From: Chitinivorax tropicus
GTDB taxonomy: Bacteria; Pseudomonadota; Gammaproteobacteria; Burkholderiales; SCOH01
DNA: 64,000 bases
Direction of reading: 5' to 3'
Assembly: GCF_014202905.1 (NCBI RefSeq)
Contig: NZ_JACHHY010000002.1
Location: 1 to 64,000, forward strand
The translations under genes and the position numbers were made by a program. Below the pieces are notes generated by a model. That model saw nothing but the letters and a program-made list of their open reading frames with translations, ran no database searches and had not been told where the DNA came from. How positions within the stretch are numbered: position 1 is the first letter of the stretch; each line of letters begins with the position of its first letter. Below, piece after piece: positions 1-7,091 of this stretch.

Positions 1-43
1 CAAATATTGACGATTTATTATGCCATCAAGATAGGCGGGCGTC

Positions 44-187
44 ATGGTTGACCTGCCACAGATGGCCGATGAATCCAGCCGATACCATCTGTTTGGCGCC
101 ATCGATCGGGCCACACGCTGGGTGTTCATTGCCCGCTATCGCCGCAAGGCCGCTGATGCAGTCAGCTGCTCATCTTGCGAGGCTTGA
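44..187 (+). pseudogene. IS481-type transposase fragment
   Basis: An open frame of 47 codons encodes the conserved core of an IS481/IS3-type integrase transposase: VDLPQMADESSRYHLFGAID followed by RATRWVF. In the family this stretch surrounds the first or second catalytic Asp of the DDE domain. The start of the transposase is not in the window in frame and the reading frame ends at a TGA after CSSCEA, so only a fragment of a protein of over 300 residues is present. No terminal inverted repeat is visible nearby. This is an old insertion-sequence remnant next to the GNAT gene; the family call is from remembered motifs. Confidence 0.7.
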
Positions 188-196
188 GGGGTAGGC

Positions 197-673
197 TCAC
201 CCCTCTGCCAAGGATTTCTGCATCGGCACACATGCCAAGCTGATACCACGCGGCGAACAGTACTCGCTGACTGCCTCGCCCACAAAACCGCAACGCCGAT
301 AGAACGGTGCCGCATTCAGCGTGGCTTTCAAAGTCAACACACCCAGACCCTGCTGTCTGGCAAGTTGCTCCAGATGATTCATGATGGCCTTGCCAACACC
401 TTGCCCCGAGTGGCGGGAGGCCACAAAGATCGCATCAAGCTGGCCGCTATCCAGATTGACCGTCCCTGTCGCAATCACAGCACCATCTCGCTCAACAACG
501 TGAAAACACTTGGCGACCAGCTCGGCGTAGCTGCTGGGCAGTTCGCCTTCTGTCCATCGGATCAGGTCGGGCATGGGGTAATGCCGCGCGCACTGGGCAA
601 GAACGGCCTCGCGGCGGATGGCCCAGGCCTGGATGGCATCGTGTAGGGTGGCAGGGCGTATCACATCAGGCAT
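197..673 (-). CDS. GNAT family N-acetyltransferase
   Basis: A 158-residue protein with the GNAT fold. The acetyl-CoA pyrophosphate loop is visible around residues 85-95 (ASRHSGQGVGKAIMNHL, matching the R/Q-x-x-G-x-G/A motif), and the C-terminal strand has NAAPFYRRCGF, typical of the family. The open frame extends further upstream, but the ATG at 673 has a strong Shine-Dalgarno (GGAGG) and lies 4 bp after the stop of the sigma-54 regulator, so this start is preferred and the two genes are probably cotranscribed. The substrate cannot be told from sequence; small GNATs of this sort acetylate amines of proteins, antibiotics or metabolites. Confidence 0.85.
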   Translation of the reverse strand: MPDVIRPATLHDAIQAWAIRREAVLAQCARHYPMPDLIRWTEGELPSSYAELVAKCFHVVERDGAVIATGTVNLDSGQLDAIFVASRHSGQGVGKAIMNHLEQLARQQGLGVLTLKATLNAAPFYRRCGFVGEAVSEYCSPRGISLACVPMQKSLAEG

Positions 674-677
674 AACG

Positions 678-2114
678 TTACCTCCACGTCGTCGATCCGG
701 GTTGTTGGGCCTCCAACATACCATGACGCTGCCACTTTTCATAAAACGTTGCGCGGGAGATGCCCAAGCGTTTGGCAGCCTCGGTGCGATTCCCTCCGCA
801 AGCGATAAGGGCAGCCTGTAAAGCTTGTCGCTCTGCTTGAGCCAATGTTTCCTGTAGGGGTGCGATGGTGTCAGCCGCAACAGGATCAGGCAGCAGTTGA
901 TCAAAGTCACATGCATCCAGCCGGTGGCGGTCGCTGTGCAAGCAGGCTTGTTCCAATACATTGCGTAGTTGCCGGATATTGCCGGGCCACCGCTGCCTTG
1001 CCAGACAAGCCAATGCGCCAGCGGTCAAGCTACGGGTGGCAAGGCCAGCCCGATCAGTGATCTGCTGCAACAGATGCTGGCACAATGCCGGTAGATCCGT
1101 CTGGCGATCACACAAACGAGGCAGCACAATCAACAACACATTTAGCCGATAGAACAGATCGGCCCTGAACAGCCCAGCAGTGACACGATCGGCCAGTCGG
1201 TGGCTGGTGGCGGCAATGATACGTACATCGATCCGCAGCAGGCGGTTACTACCCAGTGGCTCGATCTCCTGCTCCTGCAGCACACGCAGCAGCTTGACCT
1301 GCAGGGCTGGCGACAAATCCCCGATTTCATCGAGGAACAAGGTGCCACCATCCGCCAGCTTGAATTTACCATCCCGACCCTTACGGTCTGCCCCGGTATA
1401 GGCCCCTGCGCTGACACCGAATAACTCGGCTTCCAGCAAGGTGTCTGGGATGGCCGCGACATTCAAGGCAACAAAGGGCATGTCAGCCCGGCTGCTGGTG
1501 TTGTGGATGGCCTGCGCCAGCAACTCTTTGCCTGTGCCGGTCTCCCCTTCCAACAAAACAGTCGCGTCCAGCTGCGCCGCACGCTGGGCCAGGCACTTCA
1601 TCTGCTGACAGGCTGGGCTCTGTCCGATGATGTCATCCAGACCATAAACGGCACGCCGCTGCTTGCCCAGTTCCCGCCTGGCCTGATCCAGCTCGCTTTG
1701 CAGCAATTTGAATTTTGCCAGCAGCGGTTTCAGCGGCTCCCAGCGCTCATACAACAGGATGCCGATGGCGCCGATGACCTCGTTGTGCGCATTCTTGACC
1801 GGAAAGCGCGTGACCACGAACATCTGATGTCGATAGTCCATGACATCCAGCAGAATCGGCTCGCCAGTGGCCAGCACTTCACGCAGTCGCGAATGGGGGA
1901 TCAGAGTCTCGATTGGCGCACCCAGCGCATCCAGCGGCGAGGCAAGCCCCAGCAATGTCGCATACCGATCATTGAGCCAGACCACGCGAGCATCGCGATT
2001 GACCATGATTGCCCCTTCAAGCTGTCGCTCGAACAGATCGAAGAACACTTCGCGCAGCACCGATTGCAGATGATGGGGCTCATCCAGCAGACGTAATTGC
2101 AGATCAAGCGACAT
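678..2114 (-). CDS. Sigma-54-dependent transcriptional activator (PAS-AAA+-Fis)
   Basis: A 478-residue enhancer-binding protein. An N-terminal PAS-like sensor (about residues 25-125, with VVWLNDRYATLLGL) is followed by an AAA+ domain with Walker A GETGTGKE (about 190-197), Walker B TLFLDE and the arginine-finger region, then a C-terminal Fis-type helix-turn-helix (NRTEAAKRLGISRATFYEKW). The sigma-54 contact loop reads GAYTGA instead of the canonical GAFTGA; Tyr is a tolerated variant, so the protein is probably an active activator. The ATG at 2114 is chosen over one at 2141 because it begins the conserved region. The coupling to the downstream GNAT gene suggests it may control it or share its regulation. 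The signal is unknown. Confidence 0.9.
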   Translation of the reverse strand: MSLDLQLRLLDEPHHLQSVLREVFFDLFERQLEGAIMVNRDARVVWLNDRYATLLGLASPLDALGAPIETLIPHSRLREVLATGEPILLDVMDYRHQMFVVTRFPVKNAHNEVIGAIGILLYERWEPLKPLLAKFKLLQSELDQARRELGKQRRAVYGLDDIIGQSPACQQMKCLAQRAAQLDATVLLEGETGTGKELLAQAIHNTSSRADMPFVALNVAAIPDTLLEAELFGVSAGAYTGADRKGRDGKFKLADGGTLFLDEIGDLSPALQVKLLRVLQEQEIEPLGSNRLLRIDVRIIAATSHRLADRVTAGLFRADLFYRLNVLLIVLPRLCDRQTDLPALCQHLLQQITDRAGLATRSLTAGALACLARQRWPGNIRQLRNVLEQACLHSDRHRLDACDFDQLLPDPVAADTIAPLQETLAQAERQALQAALIACGGNRTEAAKRLGISRATFYEKWQRHGMLEAQQPGSTTWR

Positions 2115-2141
2115 GGTGTCATCCCGGCATGGAAAGCGCAT

Positions 2142-2445
2142 TGCCAGCAGATGCAGTCCTGGTGGTGACAGCGGCCAGAGTGGGCCAGCGGGCGCAATCT
2201 GGCCATTATGCGCGTGCGGGATCAGCCTGTCATGGCTGTTGACATTGGCTCACCAGATCGTCTGCATCTTGGTGATACCGTGGCTCAGGGGCAGCTATCT
2301 TCAGTAGTACAGACAGCGCTGAATCAGCCTGGGCAACTGGTTTGAATGTATGGGAAGGGAGTAACGCAGAACATCTGACAACACAGCAGGCGCGTACACC
2401 GGGCTTCGCCTCGAAACCCGGTGTCTGACGGCACCGGTACCAAGC
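2142..2445. other. Intergenic region between activator and HU gene
   Basis: About 300 bases without a supported gene. It holds the promoter region of the sigma-54 activator and, at its right end, the hairpin downstream of the HU gene. Short open frames on the plus strand here have no recognisable features. Confidence 0.5.
2397..2423 (-). terminator. Hairpin downstream of the HU gene
   Basis: The sequence CACCGGG...CCCGGTG forms a stem of 7 bp that can be extended by TTCG/CGAA pairing towards the loop. It lies just past the stop codon of the HU gene. It lacks a clear T-run, so it is a terminator or 3' end stabilising hairpin only by position. Confidence 0.45.
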
Positions 2446-2781
2446 TTACTTCTTCTTGGTTTCTTTCTTGGCGGCCTCTTTCTTGACTGGCGCAGCTTCT
2501 TTCTTCACATCCACTGCATCTTTCAGTGCCTTGGCGGCGCTGAACGCAGGCGATTTACGTGCGGGGATCTGGATTGCTTCACCAGTCTTGGGGTTGCGGC
2601 CAGTCTTGGCAGCCTTGTCTTTTACCGAGAACTTGCCAATGCCAGGCAGTACCACTTCTTCGCCTTTGGCCAGTGATACCTGAACGGCGGCGCCAAATGC
2701 ATCGATGAAAGCTTCGGTGGCAGTTTTGGATTGCTGTGTACGCTCGGCGAGCGCATCGATCAATTCTTTTTTGGTACGCAT
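2446..2781 (-). CDS. HU-family DNA-binding protein with Lys/Ala-rich tail
   Basis: A 111-residue protein. Residues 1-90 are the HU/IHF fold, with KKELIDALAERT at the start, the GIGKF turn and the DNA-binding arm RNPKTGEAIQIPARKSPAF. The usual HU ends near residue 90; here a tail of about 20 residues (VKKEAAPVKKEAAKKETKKK) of KKEA-like repeats follows, similar to histone H1-like tails known in some bacteria. It is expected to bind and bend nucleoid DNA, and the tail should add non-specific binding or condensation. The start is supported by AAAGGG seven bases upstream. It is monocistronic with its own promoter. Confidence 0.93.
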   Translation of the reverse strand: MRTKKELIDALAERTQQSKTATEAFIDAFGAAVQVSLAKGEEVVLPGIGKFSVKDKAAKTGRNPKTGEAIQIPARKSPAFSAAKALKDAVDVKKEAAPVKKEAAKKETKKK

Positions 2782-2838
2782 GTGAAGACCCTTTAGTAAG
2801 TAAAGTACTTAGGCCAGCCAACAACGGCCTGGTTGCGC

Positions 2839-2867
2839 ATTCAAGCAAGCTTTTGAGGTTTTTGCAA
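2839..2867 (-). promoter_or_regulatory. Likely sigma-70 promoter of the HU gene
   Basis: On the minus strand, TTGCAA is followed after exactly 17 bp by TTGAAT, each matching 4 of 6 consensus bases. It lies 58-86 bases upstream of the HU start in an AT-rich stretch. Confidence 0.4.
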
Positions 2868-3018
2868 TCATTCTGAATCAAGTTTGACGCGGTTTTGCGG
2901 GGCATGCTCGCACAAATTTGATTCGATTGTCATTTTTTTGCAAAAATATATCTGTCAATTCAACTGTATCGACCCCGTCAAGGGCCTACTCTCACGGCAG
3001 GGCAAGGCTCTACTGTAT

Positions 3019-3681
3019 TCAGGCCGAACCACTGTGGACGTGCACCCCGGCTTGATCGAAATAAAGCGATGTATGCGGTAGCCGCAATAGCGTTTGCAAA
3101 TTTTCCTGTGCGGCAGGCTTCGCCCAACTTGATGCGTCATTGCCAATCCCGTTGGCGTTTTGCAACAGTATCGCGGACATCAAAGTACCCGTGATCGCCA
3201 GCTCCTCAAACAACTCTTGTCGAGTCAGCACAGTCAATGCAGCCAGGGTGGCATGCCGATTGATACGCTGGCGGAGCTGCCGGACAACCGCCCGCTGTTT
3301 ATCGAGATCCAGTACCTGATCAGTGGCCATCTGATAATTGCCGACCAGGTAGACCGACAGCGCCACACCCAGGTCATGCGCGGGCCACTGTTTTTCCATG
3401 GCGTCGATGTGATAAGCCAGCAACAACTGCTCGTATGTCGTCTGCACCTGTTTACTTTCCCGCTCGCCAACCCGCCAGGCAGCTGCCAACCGTACTGGTG
3501 CCAGCGGCTCAGGTGAGGCAATGATCACCGACGACCACCCCATCCCATCTGGGTACGCATGATCAACAGACCCGATGACGACATCGCGCAACAAACCGCG
3601 CGCATAACGCAAACGATCGCAAGCAGAGCCATCCTGATGCAGTGGGTGCGTAGGGTGGGCAGGGCTCGTCAGTGAGCTCAT
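3019..3681 (-). CDS. Hypothetical protein, helical
   Basis: A 220-residue protein of unknown function. The frame is open upstream to 3759, but the ATG at 3681 has a GAGG Shine-Dalgarno nine bases before it and is preferred. The predicted protein has no signal peptide or transmembrane helix. Its middle has long amphipathic helices (AYHIDAMEKQWPAHDLGVAL, then VYLVGNYQMATDQVLD). This arrangement faintly recalls a DUF6683-like family, but I do not rely on it. It stands alone between the HU gene and a gene-poor stretch. Confidence 0.6.
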   Translation of the reverse strand: MSSLTSPAHPTHPLHQDGSACDRLRYARGLLRDVVIGSVDHAYPDGMGWSSVIIASPEPLAPVRLAAAWRVGERESKQVQTTYEQLLLAYHIDAMEKQWPAHDLGVALSVYLVGNYQMATDQVLDLDKQRAVVRQLRQRINRHATLAALTVLTRQELFEELAITGTLMSAILLQNANGIGNDASSWAKPAAQENLQTLLRLPHTSLYFDQAGVHVHSGSA

Positions 3682-3978
3682 AACAATCGCCTCGCATTTC
3701 AATATTCTTATGTCATAAATCGGATTATATGTTCTTGTCATTGGAAACGAAAGGGGCATCCCGCCAGCGTCGGGACATCAGCACGCATAGAGATGACAAA
3801 AGCCCCTGGATTGCTCGCTCGCCTGGAACGCACCATGGTATGCAGCTGATACGCCCCACCCTCTGGCTTTGAACATGGGACATCTCAAACCTATGATGAA
3901 ACGGGCAAAACAGCTTGTTGAACAGGCCACGCTTCTGTTTGCTATCCTAGGGTGTAGATTCGGTAACTAATAAAGGAG

Positions 3979-4044
3979 ATGGTTTTGGCAATCTGGCTGA
4001 TCCGTGCAGGTGAGCACGGCGAGTACAAATGGGCCAATGCCTAG
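3979..4044 (+). pseudogene. Remnant: N-terminus like Mrr-type restriction endonuclease
   Basis: The frame encodes MVLAIWLIRAGEHGEYKWAN and stops after one more residue. A WLIRAGxHGEYE-like opening is typical of a class of restriction endonuclease-like (Mrr-type) proteins, which normally continue for about 300 residues. A GGAG sits just before a TTG at 3985, which could be the original start. Nothing downstream continues the family, so this seems to be a broken gene. The call rests on a short motif. Confidence 0.35.
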
Positions 4045-4055
4045 CGACACAACAC

Positions 4056-4075
4056 AGCCATTCGGGCGAATGGCT
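4056..4075. repeat. Short palindrome (9-bp arms)
   Basis: AGCCATTCG and CGAATGGCT flank two bases. The hairpin lies 12 bases after the stop of the Mrr-like remnant. It has no T-run on either side; its role is unknown. Confidence 0.4.
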
Positions 4076-4215
4076 AATAGTCCAAAACTGAGATTGGCCG
4101 CCGCCAATGCGGTCAACCAGGCGGCGGATGAAGATGCACCCGTCAGCGACATCGGCCTTCGTGAGTTGGCCGCGACCAGCTGGCGACCACCAGCATCGAC
4201 CATGCAATCGACAGC

Positions 4216-5076
4216 CTACGCACCACCGATCGGTAGTTTTAAATAGCGCCGCCCATTAGCTTCCACAGGCGGCAAATGGCCTGCTCGGATGTTGACCTGG
4301 ATCGATGGCAGCAACAGGGTGGGGGGTTGCAAGGTAGCATCACGGGCCGTGCGGCGCGCCACAAAGGTGTCTTCATCCACGCCCTGGCCGATGTGCAGGT
4401 TGTGTTGGCGCTGTTCAGCCACGCTACTTTGCCATGCTGGCGCACGCCCAGCCGGTGGGTAGTCGTGACACATGAACAGGCGCGTCCGATCTGGCAGTGA
4501 AAGTAACCTATGGATGGAGCGGTACAGCTGCCGGGCATCACCCCCTGGGAAGTCGCAACGAGCCGTGCCAACATCTGGCATGAACAATGTATCACCCACA
4601 AACACCGCATCATCGATCCGGTAGGCCACGTCCGCTGGGGTGTGCCCCGGCACCGCCAGAACCTCCACCTGTAATCCGCCACAGCGGAATACTTCATTGT
4701 CCCTCAGCAATACATCAAATGGGCTGCCATCTGCGGCAAAGCTTTCTTCCAGATGGAACACGGGCTTGAACAGGGCCTGTACGGTGCGGATGTTTTCACC
4801 GATGGCAACCCGCCCCCCCAGATGCCGTTTCAACCATTGCGCGGCAGAGAGATGATCCGCATGGGCATGGGTTTCCAGTATCCACTCCAGCTGCAGTTGA
4901 TGTGTCTGTAGAAACTGGCTGATGGCTTGTACGCTGTGTTCGCGGATGCGCGCACCAGGCGCGTCAAAGTCCAGCACCGGGTCGATCACCAACGCGTGTC
5001 CGCCTGGTTTGTCGTACACGACATAACTGATGGTACCGGTCGTAGGGTCGTAGAAGGGCTCGATCAAGGCTGCCAT
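4216..5076 (-). CDS. MBL-fold hydrolase, ETHE1/Blh-like (persulfide dioxygenase type)
   Basis: A 286-residue metallo-beta-lactamase-fold enzyme. The metal motif THAHADH is at residues 69-75, and VPGHTPADVAYRIDDAVFVGDTLFMPDVGTARCDFPGGDA supplies the later metal ligands (given here as family landmarks). ETHE1-like enzymes oxidise glutathione persulfide to sulfite; Blh (beta-lactamase-like hydrolase) fusions and relatives occur in BigR operons. The gene is divergent from an ArsR/BigR-like repressor and two YeeE/YedE-like genes, which matches the known sulfide-detoxification arrangement. No rhodanese domain is fused. It is probably repressed by the neighbouring ArsR protein through the shared 77-bp intergenic region. 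Confidence 0.9.
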   Translation of the reverse strand: MAALIEPFYDPTTGTISYVVYDKPGGHALVIDPVLDFDAPGARIREHSVQAISQFLQTHQLQLEWILETHAHADHLSAAQWLKRHLGGRVAIGENIRTVQALFKPVFHLEESFAADGSPFDVLLRDNEVFRCGGLQVEVLAVPGHTPADVAYRIDDAVFVGDTLFMPDVGTARCDFPGGDARQLYRSIHRLLSLPDRTRLFMCHDYPPAGRAPAWQSSVAEQRQHNLHIGQGVDEDTFVARRTARDATLQPPTLLLPSIQVNIRAGHLPPVEANGRRYLKLPIGGA

Positions 5077-5107
5077 AGGGGGTTACTCCTGAGTTTGCAT
5101 TTCATTA

Positions 5108-5134
5108 TACTTTAATACATAATATATAAAAGTA
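5108..5134. promoter_or_regulatory. Candidate BigR-type operator
   Basis: An AT-rich imperfect palindrome, TACTTT-N15-AAAGTA, lies between the divergent hydrolase and repressor genes, where a BigR-like repressor would control both directions. The call comes from position and symmetry. Confidence 0.5.
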
Positions 5135-5153
5135 AATTGTTTATTCCGGAACT

Positions 5154-5468
5154 ATGGATATTGCCCCTCTACAACATGCGGCACGTGAAGCCAGTCAGTT
5201 GCTACGTGCTCTGGCCAATGAGGATCGCCTGCTGCTGCTGTGCCAGCTCAGCCAGGGGGAGCGCTCGGTTGGGGAATTGGAAACCCTGACCGGCATCCGC
5301 CAGCCCAGTCTTTCCCAGCAACTCGGCATCTTGCGCCAAGAGGCGCTGGTGCAGACACGGCGGGAGGGCAAGCGCATTCATTATCAAATCGCGGATGAAA
5401 CGGCAAAGGCCATCCTGCAATTGTTATATCAACGCTATTGCCCTACCCCACCAGGAGAACCCAGATGA
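5154..5468 (+). CDS. bigR: ArsR-family sulfide-responsive repressor (BigR-like)
   Basis: A 104-residue winged-helix repressor. The recognition helix region is QPSLSQQLGILRQEALV, followed by the wing RREGKRIHYQI. Cys30 and Cys96 are 66 residues apart, the same spacing as the redox pair C42/C108 of Xylella BigR, which forms a disulfide or polysulfide and releases DNA when sulfide is present. There is no ELCVCDL metal motif, so an arsenic role is unlikely. The stop codon overlaps the start of the downstream membrane gene (ATGA), showing translational coupling. It probably represses itself, the membrane genes and the divergent hydrolase. Confidence 0.88.
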   Translation: MDIAPLQHAAREASQLLRALANEDRLLLLCQLSQGERSVGELETLTGIRQPSLSQQLGILRQEALVQTRREGKRIHYQIADETAKAILQLLYQRYCPTPPGEPR

Positions 5469-5890
5469 CCATCGATTGGCTGCATTTCACCCCATGGAGT
5501 GCATTGGCAGGCGGGCTGCTCATTGGCCTTGCCGCTGCGCTGCTGCTACTCACTTTGGGCCGGGTGGCCGGGATCAGCGGCATTGTGGCTGGTCTGTTGC
5601 TGCCGCAGCATGGGGAATGGCCATGGCGGCTCGCGTTTGTGGTAGGTCTGCTGCTGTCCCCGTTGGCGTGGCAGCTGTGGCAACCACTACCGCCGATTCA
5701 GTTGTCCGGCAATGTCGGCCAGCTGATCGTAGCGGGTTTGTTGGTGGGGGTAGGCACCCGTATCGGCTCTGGCTGCACCAGCGGCCACGGCATCTGTGGC
5801 CTGTCCCGGCTCTCTGCCCGTTCTCTGGCAGCCACACTCAGCTTCATCGCCAGCGGCATATTGACCGTTGCCTTGCTGCGCCATCTGTAA
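5465..5890 (+). CDS. YeeE/YedE-family membrane protein, first half-transporter
   Basis: A 141-residue inner-membrane protein with about four hydrophobic segments and the family signature SGCTSGHGICGLSRLS near residues 102-117, which contains the conserved cysteines used for thiosulfate or sulfide-derived compounds in YeeE-like transporters. It starts inside the stop codon of the repressor, and GGAG lies 8 bases upstream of its ATG. With the next gene it makes a split YeeE pair, as commonly seen in BigR operons; the transport substrate is thought to be a sulfur compound but is not shown by sequence. Confidence 0.88.
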   Translation: MTIDWLHFTPWSALAGGLLIGLAAALLLLTLGRVAGISGIVAGLLLPQHGEWPWRLAFVVGLLLSPLAWQLWQPLPPIQLSGNVGQLIVAGLLVGVGTRIGSGCTSGHGICGLSRLSARSLAATLSFIASGILTVALLRHL

Positions 5891-5902
5891 CAGGAGGTAG
5901 CT

Positions 5903-6319
5903 ATGTTATTTGTACTGCTTGCAGCCCTCTGCGGCCTGCTGTTCGGCCTGGGGTTGATTGTGGCGGGCATGGCCAACCCTGCCAAAGTGCTCGCCTTTCT
6001 GGATGTGACCGGACACTGGGACCCGTCATTGATGTTGGTCATGGTCGGTGGAATCAGCCTGTCCGCATTGGGCTATATGGTGATTCGAAAGCGTGGCCGA
6101 ACCTTGCTGGGCCTACCTTTGCAGCTGCCAACCGCACAGCATATCGACCGCAAGCTGTTATTCGGCGCAGCATTGTTTGGTATCGGCTGGGGGCTGACAG
6201 GCATCTGCCCTGGCCCGGCAGTGGTTTTGCTTGGCAGCGGTGTGGTAGACGTGCTGTGGTTTGTTCTGGCCATGTTGGCGGGGATGCTGCTGCACGACTG
6301 GTGGTGGCGCAGGCAATAA
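5903..6319 (+). CDS. YeeE/YedE-family membrane protein, second half (DUF6691-type)
   Basis: A 138-residue inner-membrane protein with four hydrophobic segments. It carries the paired family motifs GLIVAGMANPAKVLAFLD near the N-terminus and GLTGICPGPA near residue 97, the second including the conserved cysteine. It begins 12 bases after the previous gene with AGGAGG at an ideal distance. It probably forms a heterodimer with the previous protein to move sulfur compounds across the inner membrane, supporting sulfide homeostasis together with the ETHE1-like hydrolase. Confidence 0.88.
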   Translation: MLFVLLAALCGLLFGLGLIVAGMANPAKVLAFLDVTGHWDPSLMLVMVGGISLSALGYMVIRKRGRTLLGLPLQLPTAQHIDRKLLFGAALFGIGWGLTGICPGPAVVLLGSGVVDVLWFVLAMLAGMLLHDWWWRRQ

Positions 6320-6321
6320 AA

Positions 6322-6351
6322 TTGGGGAGATGGCTTTCACCACCTCCCCAA
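6322..6351 (+). terminator. Hairpin after the sulfide operon
   Basis: TTGGGGAG and CTCCCCAA form an 8-bp stem two bases past the stop codon of the last operon gene. There is no T-run; I call it a terminator or 3' hairpin by position. Confidence 0.5.
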
Positions 6352-6522
6352 GACTACCTGCCACGATCAGCATGGCACGGCAGGGGCAAACCGGGCGCCG
6401 GTCAATGGCGGGATCGCCTACAACCAGATATGCGCATTCGGCACTTTAGCCCTGTTCAATCCTGCGATACTTGATATTTTGTGCGGTCAATAACGTTTTC
6501 AACAAGTTCCATCGATATGGTG

Positions 6523-6984
6523 TCATTGCACCGGAATCTTCTGATCCAGCACCGCAACAGCGGTAACGGCGTTATCCGGGCTGCCCTCGATGATTTTGTC
6601 CGAGTAGGTCAGGTAAGTGAGTGCGTTACGTTTCACATCCACGATGCGCACCACCCGCACATGTTTGAAAATGAAGGACGCACGCTCGCGGAATACTTCC
6701 TCTTGCCTGGGTAGTGGCTTCAGGAATTTCATTGGGCCAACCTGACGGCAAGCGACGGAGAACCGCGAGGGATCCTTGGCCAGACCGATGGCCCCCTTGA
6801 GCCCGCCCGTCTTGGCACGCGACACATAGCAGGCCACCCCCTCGACAGAGGGGTCGTCAAACGCCTCGATCACTACTTTATGATCTGGCCCCAGCAACTT
6901 GAACGCCGTATCGACCGAGCCGATCTCTTCCGCCTGCACCATCGCCACTGGCAACAACATCGCCAGCATGATCATCTGTTTCAT
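6523..6984 (-). CDS. creA: CreA-family periplasmic protein
   Basis: A 153-residue protein with a short signal peptide ([12 protein letters not shown], cleavage near residue 18) and the CreA-family core: [20 protein letters not shown], then [20 protein letters not shown] and [18 protein letters not shown]. Two cysteines (in VACYVS and VACRQV) are conserved in the family. CreA is widespread in proteobacteria and is located in the periplasm; its function is not known. The gene is divergent from the YcaQ-like glycosylase. GGAGT is 8 bases upstream of the start. Confidence 0.9.
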   Translation of the reverse strand: MKQMIMLAMLLPVAMVQAEEIGSVDTAFKLLGPDHKVVIEAFDDPSVEGVACYVSRAKTGGLKGAIGLAKDPSRFSVACRQVGPMKFLKPLPRQEEVFRERASFIFKHVRVVRIVDVKRNALTYLTYSDKIIEGSPDNAVTAVAVLDQKIPVQ

Positions 6985-7065
6985 GACGACTCCTGTTCAT
7001 TGGATAACGGATTGCAGCCATGGTACCAAAATGGCTTGCCAGCTTGGTTGAAGCATGTAAATATA

Positions 7066-7081
7066 CTGTCAATATTAACAG
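7066..7081 (+). promoter_or_regulatory. LexA (SOS) box
   Basis: CTGT-N8-ACAG is present exactly, inside TACTGTCAATATTAACAGCT, which also keeps the flanking TA and central AT-rich bases of the proteobacterial SOS box. It overlaps a TATACT -10-like hexamer at 7062-7067 and lies 10 bases upstream of the start of a DNA glycosylase gene, an ideal repressor position. Confidence 0.75.
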
Positions 7082-7091
7082 CTTTGTAATC

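Larger units (their letters stand above)
3682..4215. other. Gene-poor stretch with a truncated ORF and a hairpin
   Basis: About 530 bases without a complete recognisable gene. It contains a 22-codon remnant resembling a restriction-endonuclease N-terminus (3979-4044), a near-perfect palindrome at 4056-4075, and overlapping open frames on both strands of 78-86 codons with no convincing start signals or known motifs. Confidence 0.5.

Noticed and set aside
4004-4246. 80-codon plus frame and overlapping 78-codon minus frame after the hydrolase
   Set aside because: Both lack a Shine-Dalgarno and known motifs, and each excludes the other; not called as genes.
5395-6474. 359-codon open frame in a second frame of the sulfide operon
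   Set aside because: It overlaps the two YeeE-type genes that carry conserved motifs and coupled starts; the frame has no known domain.
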